Below are positions 25,591-37,250 of a stretch of 64,000 nt of DNA, in pieces; positions within the stretch are counted from its first letter, which is position 1; each line of letters begins with the position of its first letter. Location: NCBI GenBank assembly GCA_015680685.1, contig MNCI01016508.1, forward strand, positions 138,491-202,490. The letters are read 5' to 3'. Both the position numbers and the translations under genes were made by a program. The notes beneath the pieces are model-generated. The model worked only from the letters and a program-made list of their open reading frames with translations, ran no database searches and was not told where the DNA came from. The stretch comes from Gnetum montanum. Taxonomy: Eukaryota > Streptophyta > Gnetopsida > Gnetales > Gnetaceae.

Positions 25591-26039
25591 CAAGCACCGA
25601 GATGATTACCTTATTCTTAAGGTAATCCAAGGCAATTCCACTAGCAACAACAAGCTTACTATCTAAGTGGAGCTCCACCAAAACCATATGAATAATATCA
25701 ACAATGGCATAAACCACAATCATGGGGAATTCCACCACTAAGATAGCAATACCCTTACAAGAAACTAGATCCATCTGGGTACTATGTTCAGCAACCTGTT
25801 TCTCCACAAAGCTTTGCAAGCCATGCATCATTCCAGCATCACTATTATCCTCCAAAGTACTATCAAACTCATTCACCATCTACTCAAGGATAACACCATT
25901 ATCCATACCATCCTCTACATGCATCTACACACATCCCTTTTCCCTCAACCCAATTACCTCCTGCTCCATTCATGCAGGGTGAAATTCCCCCATAGTTGTA
26001 GCAACGAAATGCTATGAGGCTTGTACATTCACAACCAAC

Positions 26040-27060
26040 CTTCTAGTTGAGTGATTTGGATAATAAATCAAGGAAACAACCCTTTTTCCAATCCAAAAAT
26101 CCTCCCAAACCCTCACAGCCTAATGTGGTTGGTCACCCTTCATCTCCAACATCCTCATCCTCTACATCAAACACATTTGAGTATCCTTCAAACCAAACAC
26201 TACCTCAGATCCACACTATGATGTTAACTCATGTTTTTTCAATTAGATCAAGGCTAGTAACCTTTTCATGAAAATATCTAACCCAAGAATTCCTCTTATT
26301 TAATTGAAAATCACTAGACATGAGCCATACAAGGCTCTTCTTGATTCTTGTTCTAGTGTCAATCTCATCTTTTATGACATGTAGAAGGCCTAGAACCTAC
26401 CACCTCTTAAGAAGAGAAATATCCATTCAAAATTAGTAGACTAGTCAATCATTGTCCCTTTGGAATTAGTGGAGGAAATAGTGACCATAGTTTGTGGGTG
26501 GTCCTATCCTACTAATTTTCTAGTGATCAAGGTAGAGAACTACAAAGGTGGATTTCTCATCATTATGAAAAGGACTTTGTTAAGCATCATTCATGCATGA
26601 ATGGGCATCAGGGACCTCTTTGGAAATCTCTAAAGAAAATGAATTTGGATGACTAGAGAAGAAGCATGTTCCATGCATCACATACAATGATAACAAGTGC
26701 AATTGCATGTAGAAAATATGATCCATAAAGAGAACATACATTAAAGCATGCAATCAATGTACACATGAAGAAAATATCCAAAGGTATCTGTACATAGTAA
26801 CCACTAAACAAGAGGGCACCTAGTGGCTAACATCTAAATGTAATAGCAACACATTATGCATGAAACTAACTAAGATGCTGACATGTGCTTATGTTGAAGG
26901 CATGGATGAACCTGAGCAAGTTCATCACTAACTCTATGATCATGAAGATGATGATACCTATTGTAGAGAGTTGGAAATCCCTAATAATTTCAAGCATGAG
27001 CCCCTAGAGTTAAAAACTTTAGCAGTCGGCATGGAGTATGCATTTTTAAATAATGGAAAG
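26040..27060 (+). pseudogene. C protease region, active site altered
   Basis: The Pro/Ser-rich linker leads to KALLDSCSSVNLI near 26330-26370, where the usual Gly of DSG is Cys. GFLIIMKRTLLSIIHA, the second protease motif, follows near 26555. Stops interrupt both halves. Confidence 0.65.
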
Positions 27061-27179
27061 CTAGTCATAATCAATGCAAATATTTCTCCCAAACAAAAAG
27101 ATAAGCTGTTATAGGTAGTCAACAAATGGTAAATAGCTTTTTCTTGGTCATATCTTAAACTGACTAGAATCGATCCAAG

Positions 27180-27855
27180 TATATGCAAACATCACATTTA
27201 CACCAACCTGACCATGAATCCAAGAAGATATCCACAAAAGTAGTTGAACCCCAAGCTAAAGTAGATCATTACAAATGAAACAAAACAACTCCTTAAGGCA
27301 AGGTTCATCTATCCCATTGCAAATAGTGAGTGGGTTAGCCCACTCATAATTATGCCAAAGAAAAGTGGTAATTGGTAGGCCTGCATCAAATTTAGGTTGT
27401 TAAATATGGCAATATTTAAAGATCATTATCCATTGTCATTTGTGGACCAAGAGTTGAACACCATTTTTAAGCATTGTTATTATAGCTTCTTGGATAGTTA
27501 TAGTGGCTATAACCAAATCTAAGTTGCACTAAAAGATCAAGCCAAGACAACATTCATGAGTCCCTAGAGGATTTTTGCATATTGTAAGATGTCATTTGGT
27601 CTATGTAATGCCCCTACAACATTTCAACACTTGGTCCTTAGTATTTTTCAATAGAAAATTGGTAGTAAGATAGAAGTCTTTACGAATGACTTCTCTACCT
27701 ATGGAGCTACATTTGAGCAAGCCCTGGATCACCTTAAGTAGGTTTTGAAAAGATGTGTTAAAACAAACCTTAAGCTCAATTGACAAAAAATCCATCTAAT
27801 GGTCTAAAAGGGCATAGTACTAGGACACCAAATTTCACAAGAAGAGATTGAGATA
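27180..27855 (+). pseudogene. C reverse transcriptase, cut by D insertion
   Basis: Recognisable RT blocks in order: ARFIYPIANSEWVSPLI, FLDSYSGYNQI (first catalytic Asp kept), MSFGLCNAPTTFQ, and VFTNDFSTYG where YLDD would be expected (so catalytic residues are changed). The frame reaches GIVLGHQISQEEIEI and then stops at the D junction. About 25-30 codons that should link it to 35271 are missing. Confidence 0.85.
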
Positions 27856-28172
27856 GATATCACGACCCACAATGTCTATAAATAAGAGGCAACTTTCCCA
27901 ATTTTAGGCATCTAGTTTTAGTTCCTTAGCGAAGCTCTGGTAGTTTTCCCCTTCTAGAGATAGAATATTTTCCAGTGCATGCCCACAGTGTGGTGATTGT
28001 AATTGTACAGCATCCTTTATTTGAGTGTGACGTACTTGGACATGCACATGACTGAAAATAAAGATCGAGATTACTTCATCATTGCAGCATTCACTTAGTT
28101 TAATTAATTATTTATTTAATTGTTATTTACTACTTTCTTAGTTAATATCTCTCACCCTTATCTCCTAGTAAG
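27856..28172 (+). repeat. D 5' LTR, truncated at both ends
   Basis: Matches 34515-34832 closely, including the TATA box (27877) and AATAAA. Similarity stops after TCTCCTAGTAA. Confidence 0.8.
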
Positions 28173-28407
28173 ATGTAATGGGCTCACTGTCCACATAATT
28201 GATCACTCAAGACTTAATAACATAGAACACACCTCAACCAATGATCCACATGAGTGTTTTATTCATAGATGAGATTACTTATAAAAAAAATAAAAAGACC
28301 AAAAGATAAAAAGATAAAAAAGATAAAAAGATAAAACAAGAAATTGAAGAATGAAAAATTGGAAAAAAATTAAAAAATTAAAGAAAAATAAAAAATATTT
28401 ATTAATC

Positions 28408-30360
28408 CTACTTGTTATTAAAATGGGGGATGTCCACCATAACTAATCGGTTGAGGATAGCAAGAATTAATAAATGGAAAATGAGGATCCTTGCATGTTG
28501 GAAATATTGGGGCCCAGTCATATTTACCCCATCGGGGTTCACACACTTGATTATAGTAAGCATAGTGGGGCAATTTGTATGATGTAGTTCCCAGATAATG
28601 AGTTGATGCACTATGATATTTGGGACCATTAGATGGTATGCAAGGATTGGGTTATCGCTCTCCATTCTTGTGTTCATTGGGTCGTATTGTTGTTGGAGTG
28701 TGAGTTGGTGGCCCTGATGAAGTTACATGAGGCGTTGGGTTCGAAGGTAAGGGTGCATCACAGTGTGGGGCTTGTGCTAAGCTAGAGGATGTAGTGGCCT
28801 CAGAATTGTGTTGTCCCTTCTTATGGCCATGTTTAAATAAGGGGCACCTTGGATGTTGAGGAGGTTTCTCACTGCTGTTGGTAGTATTAACATAAGTAAC
28901 GTTCGTGGGTTGTTGCTGTGCTGTAGGCACCTTAGGGATAGTTGGTGGCACTGTGGAAGGAGGGAAAGGATGAGAATGTTGAAAGTTAGGAGGAGTATAA
29001 GGTGCACAAGGTGGTGGTTGTGTTTGAGGCATGGGTCGATAGTATTGAGGAGAATGATATTGTGGTGAGAATGGTTTGGATTCGGACAATATGAAGGGTG
29101 CCTCTAGTTTAGTGGTGGTCCCCCCCACGACTGGGATTTTTGCCACTATGATTGAACATAGTATCTCTGTACAAACTCTGGATGTAGCGTGTTTCCCTAA
29201 TGCTCATGTAAATGTAAGAATATTTGGCATTGGTCCTTGGGGTGATCATACATGCATATGTTGCATTCATATGTATGATTAGCAGTTGAGCACTTATTCC
29301 CTTCATTCTTTTTTTCTGAATGTCCAATGTTTCACCTTGCTTCTTGGGTTTTCAAAACTCTATCTCCAATAATGTTGATAAATTCTCCACACTTTTGATA
29401 CGTCCATTCCAACATCTTATTGATCTTTGCCTTGATTTCTTCTAATTTTTTTTGTGTTGGTAAAAATGATGTTTCCACCTTGAGATTGGTTGATTTCTCC
29501 TTTTTATGATCATGGACCTTTGTTAAGTTGAGATTTTGGTCCCATTGGTGTTTTTCAACACTCTCCCATCTAGCCATTTCTCCTTCTTCTTTTGCTACCC
29601 CCTTAACAAGCTCTTGGATTTGATGGGTTCATTGTTCGTATAGTTGACCTTGGGCATACATTCCTAGGGTCTCTCTTATTTCATTACGTAGCCCATCAAT
29701 GATATGGTACATTAGCCTTTCCTCAGAAAACCCATGGCCTGGACAGTTGTTTAATAGTGCATAATATATTTCTAAGGTCATGTCCAAGGGTTCATGCTGT
29801 GCTTGTTTCCATCCTTGGATTTGTTTACTTAAGGCTGACACTCTTGCATAGGTTTGATGTTTTTCATTAAAGACTTCTATCATTGTTGACCAACATCATA
29901 TTGAATTTGGTTTTAACAATATATACCATACTTTTTCTTGGCGAACGAGTGTCATAGGGAAGAGCTTAATTTTTTGCCACCTGTTATTAATGTTATTCCA
30001 TGTGTAGGCATCGTAGAAGGCTTGTAAATGTTGATGCAGATCTAAGTCATAACCTCCTGAAAATTTAGGAAAGTTGTTTAAATCAAGCCTAGGTAGACAG
30101 CTCTCTTTATGATGCCTACATGAGATTCGAATAGCCACTTGTATTTGCGTTAGGCTTGTAGTGGCCAGTAGGGGTTCATCGTCATCAGGTAAGTTATGCT
30201 TTCGTGTGTTGGGATGACTTTGCTTTCGTTCATGTTTATAAGAAACCCCTAGCTCAAATTGCGTACTCTAATCTTCATTATCATATAATTCATTGGTTCT
30301 CTAATGAATTTCCTCACTAAGTGTGGCATTATTATAGTCTTGTATGAGAGGCATGATTGT
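28408..30360 (-). pseudogene. gag of the inverted D segment
   Basis: Three partly overlapping frames cover gag. One (29896-30138) holds RLDLNNFPKFSGGYDLDLHQ. The next (29629-29883) holds the capsid end, including LMYHIIDGLRNEIRETLG. A knuckle CNICMYDHPKDQC lies near 29225-29265, and the third frame (28652-29146) is a Pro-rich tail. It is less decayed than C gag. The frames are separated by stops and short shifts, so it is broken. Confidence 0.7.
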
Positions 30361-30475
30361 GAAATGGTGTGTGAATTCGTATGTGACTTTTTATAATTAA
30401 TTCTTCTTCTTAAGAGATATATCATTAATTCCTATACAACGACCTTGTATGATATAACTAATCTAGATAACTAGC

Positions 30476-30497
30476 ACCATCCTCGGCAATGACGCTT
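30476..30497 (-). promoter_or_regulatory. primer-binding site of the inverted segment
   Basis: On the minus strand, GCGTCATTGCCGAGGATGG lies directly behind the LTR end, a tRNA-Asp type site. Confidence 0.6.
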
Positions 30498-30498
30498 A

Positions 30499-30876
30499 TG
30501 ATGAGTGACGAGATACCCCTACACTCAACCATATGAATACGAGTGTTTTCACGCGCAATCTAGTCAAACTCTACAGACAAACTAGTTGTTTAACCTAGAC
30601 AATTATCCTTAGGTTGCAATTTGCTGTCTTCCCACCTGGACTAGTATTAGCTTTGTCACGTATGGTTTAGTCCAGAGTGAGGTGTATGATTTGTTCCTAA
30701 TCTAATGCTACTCCTGAAGATAATAGAAATAGAGTAATATTAACTAATCTAGGAGAAAGAATAAGAGAATCTAATCTAGCCTAAGTGCGATGAGCATCCA
30801 TTCCTTAATCATTCATAGACATCTTGGACCTCATGCATGACTACCACTAGGATTACCAAGCACATGGCCTAGCTTT
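30499..30876 (-). repeat. D-type LTR, 3' portion, inverted
   Basis: The reverse complement aligns along its length with 34898-35270, ending ACTCATCA at 30499. Confidence 0.8.
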
Positions 30877-31418
30877 GTTCAAGGGTATAGTGGTATTCTT
30901 GACATTTTTAAAACTTAAAATTAATTTTGTGTTCATTGTACCTCGAATGAAGAAGGATGGACCAAGAGGGAATGATTAGGGTGTGACATCAAGGGGACTT
31001 ATGGATTCTCTTTGGTGATGTCTATGGGAGTTGTCATGCAACATGGTTGTACTAAGATCCTTGTAGATCTAACAAAAATTGGGAGTAAGAGTAATCAAAA
31101 GAGCACTCAAAATCAAATGTTGTTCTAGGGGGTCCCACTAGAAAGACATGCACCCATGATAGAAGGTTGGCAGCTTCTTTGTTTCAATAAAATGAAAAAA
31201 AAAAGAGAGAGAAAGAAAAGAAAAAAAAAAGAGAAAAGCAAAAAAACAAAGTGCCACAGAACAAAAGTCACTCCTCCCTTAAACAAAACGGCAAGTGATC
31301 GTATGCCTTGTTGTTATGGTACTCTCATAGTTGCTCATCATGGGATGAAATAATGTGATGTCATTATTTAGAGGAATGGACTTGGTCGTGATCTTGGAAC
31401 GATGGGTTAATGACATGT

Positions 31419-31669
31419 TGATGAGTGGTGAGGTACCCCTACACTCAACCATACGAATACGAGCGTACACGCGCGATCCGGTCGAACTCCGCAGACTAAA
31501 TGCCTTAACGCCACAAGAAACACTTGGGGTTAATCGTTCGTTGTCTTCCCAGGCTTGCTTGTATGTGTCACGGTGTATGGTTAAGCAAGTCTGAGGTATG
31601 TGATTTTTTTGGTATTTTCGGCTTTCTTCTATGCTATCAGGAGAAGGGTTGAGAAAACTAAACTAACTC
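31419..31669 (-). repeat. end of a young family A LTR, opposite strand, running into a gap
   Basis: TGATGAGTGGTGAGGTACC onward is the reverse complement of 2856-3107 with only a handful of differences. It is far more alike than any other pair in the window, so it is a recent insertion. The 751-base gap that follows would nearly hold the rest of a lone 1.1-kb LTR, but gap length may be arbitrary and a whole element is possible. Confidence 0.8.
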
Positions 31670-32420
31670 NNNNNNNNNNNNNNNNNNNNNNNNNNNNNNN
31701 NNNNNNNNNNNNNNNNNNNNNNNNNNNNNNNNNNNNNNNNNNNNNNNNNNNNNNNNNNNNNNNNNNNNNNNNNNNNNNNNNNNNNNNNNNNNNNNNNNNN
31801 NNNNNNNNNNNNNNNNNNNNNNNNNNNNNNNNNNNNNNNNNNNNNNNNNNNNNNNNNNNNNNNNNNNNNNNNNNNNNNNNNNNNNNNNNNNNNNNNNNNN
31901 NNNNNNNNNNNNNNNNNNNNNNNNNNNNNNNNNNNNNNNNNNNNNNNNNNNNNNNNNNNNNNNNNNNNNNNNNNNNNNNNNNNNNNNNNNNNNNNNNNNN
32001 NNNNNNNNNNNNNNNNNNNNNNNNNNNNNNNNNNNNNNNNNNNNNNNNNNNNNNNNNNNNNNNNNNNNNNNNNNNNNNNNNNNNNNNNNNNNNNNNNNNN
32101 NNNNNNNNNNNNNNNNNNNNNNNNNNNNNNNNNNNNNNNNNNNNNNNNNNNNNNNNNNNNNNNNNNNNNNNNNNNNNNNNNNNNNNNNNNNNNNNNNNNN
32201 NNNNNNNNNNNNNNNNNNNNNNNNNNNNNNNNNNNNNNNNNNNNNNNNNNNNNNNNNNNNNNNNNNNNNNNNNNNNNNNNNNNNNNNNNNNNNNNNNNNN
32301 NNNNNNNNNNNNNNNNNNNNNNNNNNNNNNNNNNNNNNNNNNNNNNNNNNNNNNNNNNNNNNNNNNNNNNNNNNNNNNNNNNNNNNNNNNNNNNNNNNNN
32401 NNNNNNNNNNNNNNNNNNNN
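31670..32420. other. assembly gap, 751 N
   Basis: Unknown bases. D sequence resumes at 32421. Reading frames that span it are artefacts. Confidence 0.95.
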
Positions 32421-32619
32421 GGTCAGTTACCTCATGTCCCAATCTCTACGATCCCTTTCTCTAGTTAATCTCATCTCACTGTTCGTGTAATTGTAGCCTG
32501 TGTCATGTGTAAAATAGAATTCGTACCTTGTTCCAGTGATATTTATATGTGTGTGTTTTGTGGAGTTAGTGCGGATTACATTTAACCCTTCTAGTGCCCA
32601 TGGACACTTTAAGTGTGGT

Positions 32620-32672
32620 TACACAAGGGCATTATAGGTTGGAACCTGCTTTGGGGAGGATCCACTTGTATA
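32620..32672 (+). other. conserved RNA hairpin (D copy)
   Basis: TACACAAG (32620-32627) faces CTTGTATA (32665-32672): 5 bp, a C-A mismatch, then 2 bp. TTTGGGGAGGA lies at 32650-32660, and AGGTT/AACCT can form an inner stem. Confidence 0.55.
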
Positions 32673-33492
32673 CTCTTTTGTAATTTTCACTTATGACATA
32701 GCTCAAACACACCATTTATTACCCTCAACGTATTGTTCATGATATTCTTTTCCTTATTACTATCCCTCCGATTCAACGTTCCTATGAATCATCACATAGC
32801 CTTTTTCTCTACCATCCAAGGTCCTTATTGATAAATTCCACACCATCATAATTTTCATGCCTTCAGAACTAGTTGAATTACCCTGGAACCCTATAACAAT
32901 CGTCTAGATGTCCTTAGTTTACATCATTTAATTTCAAAAGAAATATTAAAAATTAAGTACATTCTCTAAGTGCGCTAGCTTTGATCAAAATATATATACG
33001 TGACCTCCCTGAAAAACTTACCATCATTTTCCACTATTCACAGGAGGGAGTTTTTCAAATTTTTTCTCTACGACTTGCAATTATGAAACCCTTGCTTTTA
33101 TACCTATATCTCGCTTGCTGGTACTCTGATTTTCATTCTGTCTGAACCTACTTGACCCCAAAGTGTTCAGCTTAGTCATGGGGGAGGGGCACATGCTGAA
33201 TAGCACATAAATTTTTCGAATTCATCATCACCCGAAGGACATATTTAAGGGTAATTAGTTGTAAAATTAAGAATAAAATGTGTCAAAAACAATTTCATCC
33301 CCTTATCTATACCAGAAAATTAAATTTAGAAACCACCTAAGCAAAGAGGACTCAACATTATAATCTTTTGGAGACATGTTCTTCCAATAATTAACATCAC
33401 ATGAAAATAAAGTAAATCTATTAAGGCAAGTAGTAAGGTATAACCTAACTTTGGTAATAACCTTACTAACGATTGGTCCTGTGTGATTGCAG

Positions 33493-34265
33493 ATGGCCCC
33501 GAAACATGGACAACAGGAAGGTCCTACCCAAGGTGGAAGCAAATGAGCTCAGAGAGGTGGAAGACAAGGTTCTACCAGACAACATGTAGAACAGGAGGAA
33601 AAATCATTCAGCATTCATCAAGAAGAACCTCCTACCCGATGGTCCAGGAAAGCAGAAAGAGAAGCTGCTACAGTGCCTAAACCGGGACAATAGCTCACAT
33701 TGTCCCAAAATTGTGTTCAGGCCATCCATGAGAAGTCCACATTTGTTGCAGTGATTGTGGAATTGAACTTCAAATCATTTTTAGAGTTCGCTTCTAAGGC
33801 CATTAGGGATCACATCAAAGGATCCCCATTATGGCCTACCCTCTTTGAAAGCAGTGCTTGGTACTTAGGGATAACATACCATGTTTTGGCACAATAAGGA
33901 GAAGGTACCATGGTTAACAATTGTGGTATGACTATTGATTTCTCTATTCAAGCCATTTTGAAAGTATTAAACCTTCCAAATACAGGACCAAAGGTTTCTC
34001 AGAACTAGCTAGACACCTTTAGAACCAAGCAACTTAATAATCTGTTGATAGAGAATAAAAGGGTGGTAGAAGGAAAAAGAGAAGGCTGACTGGGATGCCT
34101 CTATGGCACAAGCGCAAACTTACATGCACGCCAAGGCACTCAAGGCCTTACAAGAGGAGAAACTCTAGGCCATACTTCAACGCTATCAAATCCCAAGACC
34201 TGGAGTGCAAGGAAAGGGAAAGACACCTATGGAGGAGCCACTGCCACCAGGAACTACATGAGTTC
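33493..34265 (+). pseudogene. D third ORF, shortened
   Basis: The ATG follows TGTGTGATTGCAG, a strong 3' splice site with CTAAC about 25 bases upstream. The frame opens MAPKHGQQEGPTQGG. Later pieces include NCGMTIDFSIQAILKVLNLP, which resembles plant transposon-type proteins. Most of the coiled-coil part found in B and C is deleted. Stops and shifts break it. Confidence 0.5.
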
Positions 34266-34407
34266 CACCAATTTTATAATCATAATATTTTCTTTTTTGT
34301 TGTGTTTCAATTTTGTTTTAACTCCACACTATGGCATGAATCCATTCTAGTCAGTCAATAATCTCATACCTATCCACTGTGTAATCAATGGATCTTGTTC
34401 TCTCTAT

Positions 34408-34443
34408 AACTTGAGGACAAGTTTTCATTTAGTCGTGGGGGTA
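34408..34443 (+). promoter_or_regulatory. D hairpin and polypurine tract
   Basis: AACTTG-AGGA-CAAGTT (34408-34423) is a perfect stem in which a C-G pair of family A is replaced by T-A. TTTAGTCGTGGGGGTA follows. Confidence 0.7.
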
Positions 34444-35270
34444 TGATGAGTGTGATATCCCATGGGCTGCGATATCGCATATCTGATATCACATCAGCCG
34501 CGATATCCCATACACGATATCACGGCCTAAAATGTCTATAAATAAGAGGTAGCTTTCCCAATTTTAGGCATCTAGTTTTAGTTCCTTAGTGAACCTCTGG
34601 TAGTTTTCCCCTTCCAGAGATAGAATATTTTCCAATGTATGCCCACAGTGTGGTGATTGTAATTGTACGGCATCCTTTATTCAAGTGTGACTTACTTGGA
34701 CACGCACATGACCAAAAATAAAGATCGATATTACTTCATCATTGTAGCATTCACTTAGTTTTATTAATTATTTATTTAATTTTTATTTACTGCTTTCTTA
34801 GTTAATATCTCTCACCGTTATCTCCTAGTAATGCGGAATGAGTACGACTTAATCATGAGAATTTAAGTGTGACTACTTGGTAACCCAATAGCATACTTAG
34901 GCCATGCGCTTGGTAATCCCAATGGTAGTCATCCACAAGGTCCAAGATGTGTACAGATGATTAAGGAATGGATTCTCATCACACTTAGGCTAGATTAGAT
35001 TCTCTTACCCTTTCTCCTAGATTAGTTAATATTACTCTCTTTCTATTGGCTTCAGGAGTAGCATTAAATTAGGAACAAATCATACACCTCACTCTGGAAT
35101 AAACGATACATGAAAAATCTAATACTAGTCCAAGTGGGAAGACAGTGAACTACAACCTAAGGATAACTCTCTAGGTGCCACAACTAGTCCATCTGCGGAG
35201 TTCGACTGGATCGCGCGTGAAAACTCTCGTATTCGTATGGTTGAATGTAGGGGTATCTCACCACTCATCA
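34444..35270 (+). repeat. D 3' LTR, 827 bp
   Basis: TGATGAGTGTGATATCCC to ACTCATCA. U3 keeps decayed GATATC palindromes, showing kinship with family A. TATA box at 34537, AATAAA near 34719. Confidence 0.85.
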
Positions 35271-35830
35271 AACACACTAGCTACTACTAGTGGTTCATAA
35301 ATAATTTCTCTAAGATTACAAAGTCATTGGTCAAGCTGACAAAGAAAGATGCTCCATTCATCTAGACCAAGGAATGTGAACATGCATTCCAATAATGAAA
35401 AGACAAACTCATGGAAACTCCAACTCTATGGGCACCAAACTAGTCTAGACCATTTCACATAATGAAAGATGAATCTAATTATGCCTTGGGAGCTATGCCT
35501 ATGAAATTGGACAATAAAAAATATCCATATTACATCCACTACGTGAGCCAAAGAATTGTGAATGCATAGTTCAATTACACCACAACTAAGAAAGAACTAA
35601 TGGCAATGGTGTATGCTCCTAAAAAGTTTAGGCAGTATGTGCTTGGCTACAAAGTGTTTATGCACATAGATCATAGTGCCATCCGCTTCCTAATGAATAA
35701 GCCAACGATGAGCCCCTATATCATATAGTGGCTTGTGATCTTGCAAGAATTTGATCTCACAATGGTAGATCATAAAGGGACTGAGAATGTGCTCGCTGAT
35801 CATCTCTCTTAGTTAATATGGGATAACAAA
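35271..35830 (+). pseudogene. C RT connection and RNase H
   Basis: Resumes C pol after D: WFINNFSKITKSLVKLTKK, then the RNase H part (ALGAMPMKLDNKKYP, TTTKKELMAMVYAPKKFR, VFMHIDHSAIRFLMNK, LVILQEFDLTMVDHKGTEN, VLADHLS). These are the standard Ty3/gypsy RNase H blocks, with several stops. Confidence 0.85.
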
Positions 35831-35939
35831 GAGGAAAGTCCACTTTCTGATCAATTTCTAAATAAACTCCTCTTTACAAGAGCAATAAATGACCAAGTGC
35901 CCACTGAAACAAAATGGTACAATGGAATCCTTACTTGCC

Positions 35940-37215
35940 TTCTTACTCATGAGATGCCACAAGATCTAGACTTTAGCAAGAAATAATAGTTTCTTCATCA
36001 AGCAAAGTACTTTATGGAAATCAACAGACACATTTATAAGGTGTGCACCAATTTCCTGGTTCATTGGTATGTCCCTAATGCAAATCACATACATGTTCTC
36101 CAGGATGCTCACAAAGGCCATTGTGGAGGCCACTATGCAAGGAGGTGCACAATCATAAAAATCCTGATGGTAGGATACTATTGGCCTAGAATCTTTAGGG
36201 ATGCCCACCAATTTACCTGATCTTGTGAATGTTGTCAAAGAGATGGTAGGATAACCACACGAATGGAGGGTCATCAATAGTGGATTCAACAACTAGAACC
36301 CTTTAACATATGGGGCATTGACTTCATGGGTCCCATCACACACATGTCCAATGGAAAGACATATATTATTGTAGCAATCAACTACTACATCAAAGGGGTA
36401 GAAGTATCAGTCATCACCAACTGTACATCATCCACTATTGCTAGATTGGTATAACAAAATTTTGTAAATAGGTTTGGAATGACACATGCACTAATTTTTG
36501 AAAATGGAACTCATTTTATAGGTGCCACCTTTCAAAAACTTATGCAACACTTGGGGGTTGAACATATATTAAGAACACCCTATCACCCCCAAGCCAATGG
36601 TCAAGAAAAGGTAACTAATAAGGAGATCATAAAGATCTTAACAAATACCATAAGCAAATATAGGAGAGACTAGAGCACAAAACTCAATGATGTCCTTTAG
36701 ACCTACCACTCAACATGAAAACTCCCTATTGGCTACTCTCCCTACAAGCTAGTGTACGGAAAAATTCTAACACTCCTAATTCAATCTAAGCTTCGTACAC
36801 TCTTAATAGCTTGTGAACTACATCTTGACCTGAGTTTAGCACAAAAATAAAGACTAATTAACCTCAATGTACTAGATGAAAATAAATTAGTGGCCCTATC
36901 TTTGAATTAATTGCACAAGGCATTCAACAAAAAACAACATTACCTCAAAATATGGAAAGTGAAATTTCAACTGGGAGATAAGGTTCTCTACTAGAAGCTC
37001 ATACATGTACCCTAGAAAACAAAATTTCAAACATTGTGAGAGGGACCTTATATAATTGATGAAACCTTTCCTTTTGGGTTCATGACCATATACAAACCTA
37101 AGAGCCCAAATAAAAGGCAATTGATCAACATCCAGCAAATGAAGTGTTTCCATGAGCCCAAGCAAGCCAGTGCAACAAGTAACTCAACAGATGAACAACC
37201 ATACTCAATTTTTTA
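35940..37215 (+). pseudogene. C integrase
   Basis: Integrase inserts the DNA copy. The zinc-binding HHCC part (HKGHCGGHYARRC to SCECCQ) spans about 36107-36238. The core has WGIDFMGPI (first Asp), ALIFENGTHFIG (second Asp replaced by Glu) and TPYHPQANGQEKVTNKEI (catalytic Glu kept). The C-terminal part (GPYIIDETFPFG near 37050) lacks a chromodomain. In-frame stops, often TAG, show it is dead. Confidence 0.85.
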
Positions 37216-37230
37216 GATCTCCTCCTTCTA

Positions 37231-37250
37231 ACTCAGTCATGGGGGAGATG
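37231..37250 (+). other. polypurine-like motif behind C integrase
   Basis: ACTCAGTCATGGGGGAGATG, like the 3' polypurine tract at 42400. It is followed by the T-rich tract 37290-37450. Confidence 0.5.

Larger units (their letters stand above)
28172..30876 (-). mobile_element. inverted D-family segment: LTR part, primer site, gag
   Basis: Read on the minus strand it begins inside a D-type LTR (TAGGCCAT, matching 34898), runs to the LTR end at 30499, a primer site, then gag down to about 28430. The plus-strand piece at 27856-28172 supplies the front part of the same LTR type, so either the 5' half of D was inverted in place or a truncated D copy jumped in backwards. Confidence 0.65.
30877..33492 (+). 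other. D untranslated stretch, interrupted by a young LTR and an assembly gap
   Basis: Forward blocks resemble B and C behind pol: the conserved GTGTGACATCAAGGGGACTT block near 30980, an A-rich tract at 31190-31250, the hairpin at 32620 and a polypurine-like motif at 33171. The young LTR and gap lie between 31419 and 32420. Confidence 0.6.
27856..35270 (+). mobile_element. Ty3/gypsy element D, rearranged, nested in C pol
   Basis: The 3' LTR (34444-35270, 827 bp) is complete. The left LTR lacks its first 70 or so bases and stops at about 28172. A 2.7-kb piece in opposite orientation follows, then D's untranslated stretch, hairpin, short third ORF and polypurine tract in forward orientation. 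No RT or integrase seen. The left junction lost both C and D bases, so no target duplication can be read. Confidence 0.75.

Noticed and set aside
31600-32490. Long frames on both strands around 31.6-32.5 kb
   Set aside because: They run through 751 unknown bases and have almost no real sequence.
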